Shown here one piece after another: positions 20,064 through 28,075 of a stretch of DNA of 36,228 nucleotides. The notes below the pieces were generated by a model. It was not told the DNA's origin, did not search any database, and was given only the letters and a program-made list of their open reading frames with translations. The stretch lies in NCBI GenBank assembly GCA_035274225.1, contig DATEOK010000184.1, forward strand, positions 1 to 36,228. The letters are read 5' to 3'. Position numbers and translations under genes: made by a program. How positions within the stretch are numbered: position 1 is the first letter of the stretch; the number at the start of each line of letters is the position of its first letter. The stretch is from Dongia_A sp035274225 (GTDB lineage: Bacteria > Pseudomonadota > Alphaproteobacteria > Dongiales > Dongiaceae).

Positions 20064-21395
20064 TCAGCGGACGACGGTGCCCCAGAGGTCGTATTCGTCG
20101 GCCTGGCCGATCTTCGCTTGCACCAGGTCGCCCGGCTTCAGCTTGGTCTCGCCGTCCAGATAGACGTTGCCGTCAATCTCCGGCGCATCGGCGGGAGAGC
20201 GGCCGGTGGCGCCATCCTCGTCCACCTCGTCGATCAGGACGGGCAGGGTGCGGCCGACCTTCTTGGCCATGCGGCCTTCGCTGATCTGGCGCTGGGCTTC
20301 CATGAAGCGGTCGAAGCGGTCCTGCTTCTCGTCATCGTCGACGTGATCGGCGATCTCGTTGGCCTTGGCGCCCTCGACCGGCTCGTATTTGAAGCAGCCG
20401 ACGCGGTCGAGCTGCGCCTCGTGCAGCCAGTCCAGCATTTCGTCGAATTCGGCCTCGGTTTCACCGGGGAAGCCGACGATGAATGTGGACCGGATGGTGA
20501 GGTCGGGGCAGATCTCGCGCCACTTCTGGATCCGGCCGAGCACCTTCTCCTGGTTGGCCGGGCGCCGCATCGCCTTCAGCACTCGCGGCGAGGCATGCTG
20601 GAACGGGATGTCGAGGTAGGGGAGGATCTTGCCCTCCGCCATCAGCGGCATCACTTCATCGACGTGCGGATAGGGGTAGACGTAGTGCAGCCGCACCCAG
20701 ATGCCGAGCTGGCTCAGCGCCTGGCACAGCTCCGTCATGCGCGCCTTCACCATGTCGCCGCGCCACAGGCTCTCGGCATACTTGATGTCGACGCCGTAGG
20801 CGCTGGTGTCCTGCGAGATCACCAGCAGTTCCTTGACGCCGGCCTTGGCCAGGTTCTCCGCCTCGACCAGAACTTCGCGCGCCGGCCGGCTGACCAGGTC
20901 GCCGCGCAGGCTGGGGATGATGCAGAAGGTGCAGCGGTTGTTGCAGCCCTCGGAAATCTTGAGATAAGCGTAGTGCCGCGGCGTCAGGCGCAAGCCCTGC
21001 GGCGGCACCAGGTCGACGTACGGATCGTGCTTCGGCGGCACCGCCTTGTGCACCGCGCTGACCACCGACTCATATTGTTGCGGCCCGGTGACCGACAGCA
21101 CGCCGGGATGCACCGAGCGGATCGCCTGCTCGTTGCCGCCCATGCAGCCGGTGACGATGACCTTGCCGTTCTCCTTCAGCGCCTCGCCGATCGCGTCGAG
21201 CGATTCCTGCTTGGCGCTATTGAGAAAGCCGCAGGTGTTCACGATGACGACGTCGGCGCCGTCGTACGAGTCCGAGACGACATAGCCCTCCGACCGCAGC
21301 TTGGTCAGGATCCGCTCGGAATCCACCAAAGCCTTCGGGCAGCCGAGGCTGACGATGCCGACCTTGGGGGCGGCCTTGGACGCACTCTGTTTCAT
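20064..21395 (-). CDS. rimO: Ribosomal protein uS12 methylthiotransferase
   Basis: Radical SAM enzyme of 443 residues that methylthiolates an aspartate of ribosomal protein S12. The N-terminal UPF0004 domain holds three cluster cysteines in SLGCPKALVDSE (Cys19), VNTCGFLNSAKQESLD and VTGCMGG. The radical SAM motif CNNRCTFCIIP gives Cys151, Cys155 and Cys158, and a TRAM domain ends the protein (LKPGDLVQAKI). GFLNSAKQES and SLGCPKALVDSE are RimO rather than MiaB features. ATG 21395 is chosen as the family start, with CAGGT about 6 bases upstream; the open frame continues to 21623 but that extension is low-complexity and not family-like. Confidence 0.96.
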   Translation of the reverse strand: MKQSASKAAPKVGIVSLGCPKALVDSERILTKLRSEGYVVSDSYDGADVVIVNTCGFLNSAKQESLDAIGEALKENGKVIVTGCMGGNEQAIRSVHPGVLSVTGPQQYESVVSAVHKAVPPKHDPYVDLVPPQGLRLTPRHYAYLKISEGCNNRCTFCIIPSLRGDLVSRPAREVLVEAENLAKAGVKELLVISQDTSAYGVDIKYAESLWRGDMVKARMTELCQALSQLGIWVRLHYVYPYPHVDEVMPLMAEGKILPYLDIPFQHASPRVLKAMRRPANQEKVLGRIQKWREICPDLTIRSTFIVGFPGETEAEFDEMLDWLHEAQLDRVGCFKYEPVEGAKANEIADHVDDDEKQDRFDRFMEAQRQISEGRMAKKVGRTLPVLIDEVDEDGATGRSPADAPEIDGNVYLDGETKLKPGDLVQAKIGQADEYDLWGTVVR

Positions 21396-21513
21396 CTGGA
21401 CCTGAAAGCGCGAAGACGGCCCGTTGCCGCCCGAATTTGGCCGGCGGTCTATCGCGAAAGCAGGAAGGGCGCAAGAGCGGGTGGCGCAAGGCTGCCATCC
21501 GCCCGGTGCGGCC

Positions 21514-22449
21514 TTAGGTTTGTTGCGGTAACGGCCTGCGCTTGAAAGAAATTCCGGGCACGACGCCGCTCGCCAGCGCAACCCCGGCGCCGACCACGAT
21601 GATCGCCGTGATCGCCATCCCATCCGGCCGTTCCCCGAGGCTCAGGGCCGCGACCAAGGCGGTGAGGGCAGGGGTCAGGGATACGAAGGCTGAGGCCCTG
21701 GATGCGCCCAGCACAGTCACCGCATAGCTGTAAGCTGCCAACGCCAGCAATCCTGACAGGATCCCCTGGGCAAAGCCCTGCGTTGCCAAGGTCTGCCAGG
21801 GTAACTCCCAGAGGCGCGGCCCATCTTGGAAGAGATTGATGGCGACCATGATGACGACCGAGACCGCGTTGATGAGCGCGGCCGCCTGCCACGCCGTCAA
21901 GCCGGAGCGCTTGAATGCCAGCGTGAAACAGGCCCAGGAAGCCGCTGACAGCAGGAGCAAAACGTGACCGCGCCAATCGCCGGCGCCGGCCTCAAGCAGG
22001 CTGGCGCCACCCAGTGCGAGCACGCCCGCCAGCACAAGCCCATAGCCGACCAGCCGCGCGCTGCCGAAGCGCTCGCGGAACAGCAGGAACGCGAACAGCG
22101 CGACGAACATCGGCATGACGCCCGGCAGCATGACGCCGACATGGGCGGCCGGCGCGAAGGTCATGCCGAGCGAGCAGATCAGGAAAAATGGCGCGCCCGA
22201 GCCGCACACCATGATCGCGCATTTGAGCCAGCCGGCTTTCCGATAGGCACTCATGCTGCGCAGCAAGAGCGGCAGCATGACCAGCGTCGGGATCGCGTAG
22301 CGCAGCAATCCCAGGGTCACGGGCGGCACGTCCGTGGTGACGCCATGCCGGGTGAACACGATCCATCCGCTCCAGATCAGGACTGAGGCCAAGGCGGCCA
22401 ACGATCCGACCAGCACTGGCTTGGATGAAATGCTCGAATTTGGCGTCAT
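21514..22449 (-). CDS. EamA/DMT-family transporter
   Basis: Inner-membrane exporter-type protein of 311 residues with about ten helices in two EamA repeats (first from LVGSLAALASVLIWSGWIVF, second from HVLLLLSAASWACFTLAFKR). The second repeat ends in ALVAALSLGERPDGMAITAI, the classical EamA ending. These proteins export amino acids or other metabolites; the substrate here is unknown. The start is set at ATG 22449, where AGGA lies 9 bases upstream; an ATG 9 bases earlier abuts that AGGA. It is divergent from an Lrp/AsnC regulator, a common pairing in which the regulator controls the exporter in response to an amino acid. Confidence 0.9.
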   Translation of the reverse strand: MTPNSSISSKPVLVGSLAALASVLIWSGWIVFTRHGVTTDVPPVTLGLLRYAIPTLVMLPLLLRSMSAYRKAGWLKCAIMVCGSGAPFFLICSLGMTFAPAAHVGVMLPGVMPMFVALFAFLLFRERFGSARLVGYGLVLAGVLALGGASLLEAGAGDWRGHVLLLLSAASWACFTLAFKRSGLTAWQAAALINAVSVVIMVAINLFQDGPRLWELPWQTLATQGFAQGILSGLLALAAYSYAVTVLGASRASAFVSLTPALTALVAALSLGERPDGMAITAIIVVGAGVALASGVVPGISFKRRPLPQQT

Positions 22450-22499
22450 TGCGCACATTCCTGCCAAGATTCTGCGGGAGAACCGGAGGATATTGCAGG

Positions 22500-22534
22500 T
22501 ATCGCGCAAAAGTCATTGCGAAGATGGCGCGATA
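22500..22534. promoter_or_regulatory. Nested inverted repeats between EamA exporter and Lrp regulator
   Basis: The 124-base divergent gap holds two dyads: TATCGCGC (22500-22507) with GCGCGATA (22527-22534), and inside the first arm CGCAA (22505-22509) with TTGCG (22516-22520) across 6 bases. The inner 16-bp site has a size and AT-centred form compatible with an Lrp-family operator. It lies about 50 bases before the exporter start and 40 before the regulator start, so it could control both. The function is inferred. Confidence 0.5.
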
Positions 22535-22573
22535 TGCTAGAGTCTTGGCAATAAAATAGCGGAGAATAGTGGC

Positions 22574-23059
22574 TTGGCAGCTGAAAATGCCCCGATCAGC
22601 CTCGACGTGCTGGACAGCAAGATCCTGGCCGCGCTTCAGGAGGATGGCCGGTTGAGCAATGTGGAGCTGGCCGACCGGGTCGGGCTGTCGCCGTCGCCCT
22701 GCCTGCGCCGGGTCAAGCGCCTTGAAGAGGAAGGCTACATCGCCGGCTACAAGGCGAAGGTCGACCGGCGGCGGCTCGGTCTCGGCATGACGATCTTCGT
22801 GGGCGTCAAGGTGGACGGTCACCGCGATGCCAACGCCATCGCGTTCCAGGAGCGCGTGCGCCTGCTGCCGGAGGTGGTGGCCTGCCACATGGTCTCGGGC
22901 GAGGCGGACTTTCTGCTCGAGGTGGTTGTTGCAGATTTAGCGGCTTACGACGCGTTCCTCTCGCGGACTCTTCTAAGCATGCCGATGGTGCGCGACATCC
23001 GCAGCAACTTTGCCATCCGCACGGTGAAGTCCGATGGCGCGTTGCCGGTCTCAGGATGA
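22574..23059 (+). CDS. Lrp/AsnC-family transcriptional regulator
   Basis: DNA-binding regulator of 161 residues. The N-terminal winged helix-turn-helix (about 10-65) reads LDSKILAALQEDGRLSNVEL and then RVGLSPSPCLRRVKRLEEEG, the Lrp pattern. The C-terminal ligand-binding RAM domain includes PEVVACHMVSGEADFLLEVV and ends near MVRDIRSNFAIRTVK. The start is TTG 22574 with GGAG 9 bases upstream; no ATG occurs before the conserved domain. Divergent transcription from the EamA gene suggests local control of export by an amino acid. Alternatively it also regulates unlinked genes. Confidence 0.93.
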   Translation: MAAENAPISLDVLDSKILAALQEDGRLSNVELADRVGLSPSPCLRRVKRLEEEGYIAGYKAKVDRRRLGLGMTIFVGVKVDGHRDANAIAFQERVRLLPEVVACHMVSGEADFLLEVVVADLAAYDAFLSRTLLSMPMVRDIRSNFAIRTVKSDGALPVSG

Positions 23060-23138
23060 GCGTGTCAGCTTTACGGAATCACTGCTGGTCCCTATAACCC
23101 GGTTCAAGCTTTGTTCATGATTTCAACGGCGCACGGCC

Positions 23139-24419
23139 ATGTTTGACGCTAAGTGGATTCGGGAGAACCCCGAGGCTTTCGATCGTGGCCGCGCGCGCCG
23201 TAACCTGCCGCCGTTGTCGGCCGAAATCGTCGCGCTCGATGCCAAGCGTCGCGCTGCCCAGACCAGCTGGCAGGAGATGCAGGCGCGCCGCAACGATCTC
23301 TCCAAGCAGATCGGCCAGCTGAAGTCGAAGGGCCAGGACGCGAGCGCCGTGATGGCCGAGGTCGCCGTCCTCAAGGACAAGATGGCGGAAGCCGAGGCCG
23401 CCGAGCAGGCGCTGGCCAAGGAGCTCGAGGCAATCCTCGTCAGCATTCCCAATCTGCCGGCGGACGACGTGCCGGAAGGCCTCGACGAGAAGAGCAATCG
23501 CGAGGAGCGGGTGGTCGGCGGCAAGCCGAATTTCGCTTTCCAGCCCAAGCAGCATTTCGAGATCGGCGAAGGTCTAAACCTGATGAGCTTCGAGGATGCG
23601 GCCAAGCTGTCCGGCGCGCGCTTCGTCGTGCTCAAGGGCATGCTGGCGCGCCTGGAGCGCGCCATCGCCCAATTCATGCTCGACCTGCACACAAGCGAGC
23701 TGGGCTACACCGAAGTGTCGCCGCCGTTCCTGGTAAAGGACACGGCGCTGTTCGGCACCGGCCAGCTGCCGAAATTTGCCGAGGACCAGTTCAAGACGGA
23801 ACAGGGTCTGTGGCTGATCCCGACGTCCGAGGTGCCGCTGACCAACCTGGCGTCCGACGAGATCATCGACGAGACGGCGCTGCCCCGGCGCTTCACCGCG
23901 CTGACCCCGTGCTTCCGCTCGGAAGCGGGCGCGGCGGGCAAGGACACCCGCGGCATGATCCGCCAGCACCAGTTCCTGAAGGTGGAGCTGGTGTCGATCG
24001 CGCATCCCGACCATTCCGACGATGAGCACAAGCGCATGACCAACTGCGCCGAGGAGGTGCTGAAGCGCCTCGGCCTGCCGTACCGGGTCATCACGCTGTG
24101 CACCGGCGACATGGGCTTCTCGGCGCAGAAGACCTACGACATCGAGGTCTGGCTGCCCGGCCAGAACGCTTATCGCGAGATCTCCAGCTGCTCGAACTGC
24201 GGCGAGTTCCAGGCGCGGCGCATGAAGGCGCGCTGCCGCAAGGCGGGCGAGAAGGGCACGCGCTTCGTCCACACGCTGAACGGCTCCGGCCTCGCGGTCG
24301 GGCGCACGCTGGTCGCCATCCTCGAAAACTATCAGCAGCAGGATGGATCGGTGGCCATTCCCGCCGCGCTGCGTCCCTATATGAACGGCCTCGAAAGAAT
24401 CGCGAAAGCAAATGCCTAA
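23139..24419 (+). CDS. serS: Seryl-tRNA synthetase
   Basis: Class II synthetase of 426 residues charging tRNA-Ser (and tRNA-Sec if present) with serine. The N-terminal coiled-coil arm that grips the tRNA spans roughly 25-110 (QEMQARRNDLSKQIGQL, then LKDKMAEAEAAEQALAKELE). Catalytic motif 2 is LTPCFRSEAGAAGKDTRG, and motif 3 contains LNGSGLAVGRTLVAILENYQ; SCSNCGEFQARRM lies between. The ATG at 23139 fits the conserved MFDAKWIRENPE start although the ribosome site is weak. The stop overlaps surE by 8 bases. The serS-surE-pcm order is widely conserved in alphaproteobacteria. Confidence 0.97.
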   Translation: MFDAKWIRENPEAFDRGRARRNLPPLSAEIVALDAKRRAAQTSWQEMQARRNDLSKQIGQLKSKGQDASAVMAEVAVLKDKMAEAEAAEQALAKELEAILVSIPNLPADDVPEGLDEKSNREERVVGGKPNFAFQPKQHFEIGEGLNLMSFEDAAKLSGARFVVLKGMLARLERAIAQFMLDLHTSELGYTEVSPPFLVKDTALFGTGQLPKFAEDQFKTEQGLWLIPTSEVPLTNLASDEIIDETALPRRFTALTPCFRSEAGAAGKDTRGMIRQHQFLKVELVSIAHPDHSDDEHKRMTNCAEEVLKRLGLPYRVITLCTGDMGFSAQKTYDIEVWLPGQNAYREISSCSNCGEFQARRMKARCRKAGEKGTRFVHTLNGSGLAVGRTLVAILENYQQQDGSVAIPAALRPYMNGLERIAKANA

Positions 24420-25233
24420 GGCAACGCTCAAAGACCTGTCCAGCGCCCGCATCCTGGTTTCCAACGACGACGGTATCCATGCGCCGGGCCTCAAGATCCT
24501 GGAGCGGGTCGCGCGCTCGCTGTCCAAGGACGTCTGGGTGATCGCGCCCGAAGCCGAGCAGAGCGGCGCCAGCCATGGCCTGACCCTGCGGCGACCGCTG
24601 CCGATCCACAAGATCAGCCCACGGCGCTTCGCGGTCGGCGGCACGCCCTCCGACTGCGTGCTGATGGCGGTGAAGCACATCATCATGGACCGCGCGCCCG
24701 ACCTGGTGCTGTCCGGCGTCAACCGCGGCGCCAACCTCGGTGAGGACGTGTTCTATTCCGGCACCGTGGCGGCGGCGCGCGAGGCGGCCTTGCTCGGCAT
24801 TCCGTCCATCGCCTTCAGCCAGGTGCGCAAGGGCGACAACCTGCATTGGAAGACGGCGGAGAAATTCGCACCGGAGATCATCCGCCGGCTCTATACCGGA
24901 AGCTGGCCGAAATCGATCCTGATGAACGTCAACTTCCCGCCGATCCCGCCGGAGCAGGTCACCGGCGTGAAGGTCGCGCCGCAGGGCCGCCGCTTGGAGC
25001 ACACGCAGATCAAGAGGATCAAGGACCCAGCGGGCCGGGACATGCTGTGGATTGGCGACTTCCCGACCGACGATCCGCAGGATCCCAACACCGATCTCGG
25101 CGCGATCCTTGAAAACATGGTGTCGGTCACGCCGCTTGAGTGCGATTCCACCGACATGCCTTCGCTATCGCAGGCGGCTGCCAAGCTGTCCGACATGAAG
25201 CCGAAGGCGGCGCGCAAACGGGCGGCCGGATGA
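24412..25233 (+). CDS. surE: 5'/3'-nucleotidase SurE
   Basis: Metal-dependent phosphatase of 273 residues acting on nucleoside 5'- and 3'-monophosphates, in the cytoplasm. The metal site is LVSNDDGIHAPG with Asp19-Asp20, then AEQSGASHGLTL and the third ligand in SGVNRGANLGEDVFYSGTV. The C-terminus carries a basic, alanine-rich tail (PKAARKRAAG). It starts within the end of serS and its stop overlaps pcm as ATGA, so the three are translationally coupled. Together with pcm it belongs to a stress-survival gene set in many Gram-negatives. Confidence 0.96.
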   Translation: MPKATLKDLSSARILVSNDDGIHAPGLKILERVARSLSKDVWVIAPEAEQSGASHGLTLRRPLPIHKISPRRFAVGGTPSDCVLMAVKHIIMDRAPDLVLSGVNRGANLGEDVFYSGTVAAAREAALLGIPSIAFSQVRKGDNLHWKTAEKFAPEIIRRLYTGSWPKSILMNVNFPPIPPEQVTGVKVAPQGRRLEHTQIKRIKDPAGRDMLWIGDFPTDDPQDPNTDLGAILENMVSVTPLECDSTDMPSLSQAAAKLSDMKPKAARKRAAG

Positions 25234-25907
25234 GCCTGCAGGCCCGCAAGATCCGCCTCATCATGAGCCTGCGGCGCGCGGGCATCACCGACACGCGCGT
25301 GCTGGCGGCGCTCGAGCGCATCCCGCGCGAGAACTTCGTGCTGCCGCACTTCCACGACCAGGCCTACGAGGACCAGGCGCTGCCGATCGCGCAGGGCCAG
25401 ACCATCAGCCAGCCGCAGATAGTCGCGCTGATGACCGAGGCGCTGCAGGTCGAGAAGACCCACAAGGTGTTGGAGATCGGCACCGGCTCCGGCTACCAGG
25501 CCGCCGTGCTGTCGCGCCTCGCGCGCCGCGTCTACACCATCGAGCGCTTCGCCTCGCTGCTCAAGGAAGCCGAAGCGCGCTTCCACGACCTGCGCATCCA
25601 CAACATCACCTCCAAGACCGCCGACGGCGCCAAGGGCTGGAAAGAGCAGGCGCCGTTCGATCGCATCATCGTCACCGCAGCCGCCGACGGCGTGCCGCAG
25701 ACCTTGATCGATCAGCTGGCGGAAGGCGGTATCATGGTGGTTCCGGTCGGCGCCGAGCGCGGCGACCAGGTGCTGCTGCGCCTGGTCAAGAAGCCCGACG
25801 GCCTGCACCAGGAAATCCTCGCCGACGTGCGCTTCGTGCCGCTGGTCGGCGGTGCGCTGCCGGAGGAAGAGGGCCGGGCGCCACGCGCGGCGCAGAACGG
25901 CCGGTGA
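25230..25907 (+). CDS. pcm: Protein-L-isoaspartate O-methyltransferase
   Basis: SAM-dependent repair enzyme of 225 residues that methylates isoaspartyl residues of aged proteins. The N-terminal part has RIPRENFVLPHF and DQALPIAQGQTISQP, the substrate loop of the family. SAM motif I is VLEIGTGSGYQAAVLSRLA, and FDRIIVTAAADGVPQ follows. A short tail rich in Glu and Arg ends the protein. ATG 25230 overlaps the surE stop; an in-frame ATG at 25140 lies inside surE and precedes a non-family sequence, so it is rejected. The stop shares a base with the next start (TGATG). Confidence 0.96.
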   Translation: MSLQARKIRLIMSLRRAGITDTRVLAALERIPRENFVLPHFHDQAYEDQALPIAQGQTISQPQIVALMTEALQVEKTHKVLEIGTGSGYQAAVLSRLARRVYTIERFASLLKEAEARFHDLRIHNITSKTADGAKGWKEQAPFDRIIVTAAADGVPQTLIDQLAEGGIMVVPVGAERGDQVLLRLVKKPDGLHQEILADVRFVPLVGGALPEEEGRAPRAAQNGR

Positions 25908-27049
25908 TGGCACGCACCCTTTCGTCAATCGCCGCCGTCACGCTCGCCGCGACCATGCTTGCCGGCTGCAATCTCAATTCCATGCTGGCCTCGCCGCCGG
26001 CGCCCGATCCCGCGGTGCCGGCCGACGCGCCGTTCGGCGAGATCAAGAACGGCCAGTATGTCGTCGCGCCGGGCGACACCGTTGCGATCGTATCCGAGCG
26101 CACCAACACCCCGATCCGCACCCTGATCGACCTCAACGGCCTCGCGCCGCCCTATGCGCTCAAGGCCGGCCAGATGCTGAACCTGCAACCGCGTAACAGC
26201 TACGTGGTGCAGAAGGGCGATACGGTCTCCGGAATCTCGGCCCGCCAAGGCGTCTCGATCAGCGCGCTCATCCAGCTCAACAACCTGCGTCCGCCCTATA
26301 CGCTGCAGATCGGCCAGGCCCTGGTGCTGCCGACCGGCGTCGATGCGCCCTCCACAATCGCCGCCGCGCCGCAAGCCGCTGCGTTCCCCGCCGGCCCACA
26401 GCCGAAGCCTTTCATTCCGGAAGGCGCGACCACCGTGCAGACCCAAGCCGGCGGCTCGCTGTCGCCGCAGCCGGGCGGCGGCATCTCAGGAGGCGCCCTG
26501 CCGCCATTGCAAGGGGCGCCCGCGCCCGCGACGTCCTCGGATCCAGCGCCGGGCGAGCCGATCGAGATTGCACCGACCCAGCCAACGCCGCCAACCCAGA
26601 CCGCGCAGATCGAACCGTCGCCACCGGCCAAGCCCGCGCCCGCCGGCGATCCTTTGCCGGCCCTGAAGCCAGGAAGTCCCTTCGTCTGGCCGGTCGACGG
26701 CAAGGTCGTCTCCAAGTTCGGCCCCGCCAAGGACAATCAGCGCAACGACGGCATCAACATCGCGGCGCCGGTCGGGGCGCCGGTGAAAGCGTCGGCGGCG
26801 GGAGTCGTGGCCTACGCCGGCAACGAATTGCGCGGCTTCGGCAACATGGTGCTGCTGCGCCACGCCGACGGCTGGGTCACCGCCTACGCGCACAACTCAT
26901 CGCTGCTGGTGCAGAAGGGCGATAAGGTCACCCAAGGCCAGACCATCGCCCGCGTTGGCAGCAGCGGCAACGTCGACACCCCGCAGCTGCATTTCGAGCT
27001 GCGCAAAGGCACCAAGGCGGTCGATCCGCTGAAAGTGCTGACGAAGTAG
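25907..27049 (+). CDS. nlpD: NlpD-like LysM/LytM lipoprotein
   Basis: Envelope lipoprotein of 380 residues with lipobox MLAGC (Cys21). Two LysM peptidoglycan-binding repeats follow (about 45-90, YVVAPGDTVAIV; and 95-140, YVVQKGDTVSGIS), then a long Pro/Ala/Gln-rich linker (about 145-255) and a C-terminal M23/LytM domain (FVWPVDGKVVSKFG to LHFELRKGTKAVDPLKVL). The zinc-binding H-x-x-x-D of active M23 peptidases reads NDGINIA here, so the enzyme is probably inactive and, like E. coli NlpD, may activate an amidase at division. In E. coli the order is surE-pcm-nlpD-rpoS; no rpoS is present here. The start shares a base with the pcm stop. Confidence 0.93.
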   Translation: MARTLSSIAAVTLAATMLAGCNLNSMLASPPAPDPAVPADAPFGEIKNGQYVVAPGDTVAIVSERTNTPIRTLIDLNGLAPPYALKAGQMLNLQPRNSYVVQKGDTVSGISARQGVSISALIQLNNLRPPYTLQIGQALVLPTGVDAPSTIAAAPQAAAFPAGPQPKPFIPEGATTVQTQAGGSLSPQPGGGISGGALPPLQGAPAPATSSDPAPGEPIEIAPTQPTPPTQTAQIEPSPPAKPAPAGDPLPALKPGSPFVWPVDGKVVSKFGPAKDNQRNDGINIAAPVGAPVKASAAGVVAYAGNELRGFGNMVLLRHADGWVTAYAHNSSLLVQKGDKVTQGQTIARVGSSGNVDTPQLHFELRKGTKAVDPLKVLTK

Positions 27050-27058
27050 GAGGCGAGC

Positions 27059-27505
27059 ATGCAACCGCAGGAACAGCCGGTCGTGAAAATCGGCGGACTC
27101 GAAATCCACTACCTGGTGGACGGCACCATCAGCGGCGCCGGAATGGGTATGTTCGAATTGATCGTGCCGCCGGGCGCCCGCGTTCCGCCGGCCCACAGCC
27201 ACGAGGACAATGAGGAGATCGCCTATGTCCTCGACGGCGTCCTGCGCTACACCGTCGACGGCGAGACGCGCGACCTCAAGGCGGGGGAGCGCATGTATAC
27301 GCCGCGTGGTTCCGTGCACGCTTTCAGCAATCCGCACGAGACGACTGCACGCGCGCTGATCATCCTCACGCCGGACATCGGCGCGCAATACTTCCGCGAC
27401 ATCAGGGACGTGGTTACGGCACCGGGAGGCCCGAATCCCGCGAAGATGGTCGACGTGATGACACGGTATGGACTGGTTCTTGCTCAGTCGAAGCCGTCGG
27501 CCTGA
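27059..27505 (+). CDS. Cupin-domain protein
   Basis: Single-domain cupin of 148 residues. Motif 1 is PPAHSHEDNEEIAYVLDG, giving two histidines and a glutamate as metal ligands; motif 2 is near YTPRGSVHAFSNPH, giving the last histidine. This is the small-molecule-binding beta barrel of the cupin_2 type, used by isomerases, dioxygenases and sensors alike, so no reaction can be assigned. The ribosome site GGAGG (27049-27053) is strong, 5 bases from ATG 27059, and begins on the last base of nlpD, so it is probably transcribed with that operon. Confidence 0.87.
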   Translation: MQPQEQPVVKIGGLEIHYLVDGTISGAGMGMFELIVPPGARVPPAHSHEDNEEIAYVLDGVLRYTVDGETRDLKAGERMYTPRGSVHAFSNPHETTARALIILTPDIGAQYFRDIRDVVTAPGGPNPAKMVDVMTRYGLVLAQSKPSA

Positions 27506-27511
27506 GCGCGA

Positions 27512-27988
27512 TCACTGCCGGTCCTTGTATTCCGTATAGATGAGAATCTTGTTCACGGTCTCGCCGTCATCGGACAGCGGCAGAAAGACCGTTCCGGCTT
27601 CAAGCCAGTCGCGCTCCGGATCCATGCTGCGGTCGGCATCGTACAGCACGCATTTCTTCTCGATCACCAGGCGGTAATTCTCCAGCACATCCTCTTTGGA
27701 GCGGCCGTCCCAATTCTTGAACACGCTCTTGCCGGTGGGGTTGTGGCCGCGCGCTTCCGCCTCGCGCGTGCCGACCAGGCGATAGGTGAGGGAGTAGGGC
27801 TCATACCCCACATCCACCATCACGATGCCTTGCAGGAAGCTCGGCAGGTCCATCGGCTCGATGTCGGCACGGCGCGGCATTGCGCGGCCGGCGCGCTTGC
27901 CGTTCCAATAGTCGTAGATCTCGCGGATGCGCGGGTGACAGAAGTCGAGGAAGTCGAGGGTGATCCAGCGGGGATAGCGTTTGCTCAT
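27512..27988 (-). CDS. PAS_5 (PF07310-type) sensor-domain protein
   Basis: Small soluble protein of 158 residues built of one PAS-like domain. RADIEPMDLPSFLQGIVMVD and FTYRL-type YSLTYRLVGTREAEARG, followed by DLTG-like HNPTGKSVF, match the PAS_5 family common in Rhodospirillales and relatives. No output domain is attached, so it may act by protein contact. ATG 27988 (MSKRYPRW) is preferred; the open frame runs on to 28045 but without a ribosome site. It lies 87 bases after the enoyl-CoA hydratase-like gene on the same strand and is convergent with the cupin gene 6 bases away. The ligand and role are unknown. Confidence 0.8.
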   Translation of the reverse strand: MSKRYPRWITLDFLDFCHPRIREIYDYWNGKRAGRAMPRRADIEPMDLPSFLQGIVMVDVGYEPYSLTYRLVGTREAEARGHNPTGKSVFKNWDGRSKEDVLENYRLVIEKKCVLYDADRSMDPERDWLEAGTVFLPLSDDGETVNKILIYTEYKDRQ

Positions 27989-28075
27989 GGGTACGCATGT
28001 TCTCTTCTGCCGCGACAAGAAGCGCGGCGACAGTACCGAGATCAACGCGAGTCGGGCAAACGACGCGATAGTTGC

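Noticed and set aside
19908..21545. Long plus-strand open frame opposite rimO (545 codons)
   Set aside because: RimO on the minus strand has all six cluster cysteines and the TRAM domain; the opposite frame is compositionally biased (Asp/Ala/Leu/His/Arg) with no recognisable domain.
23060..23138. tRNA-like GGTTCAAGC near 23100
   Set aside because: No acceptor, D or anticodon stems can be drawn around it in the 79-base gap; it is a chance match to the T-loop.
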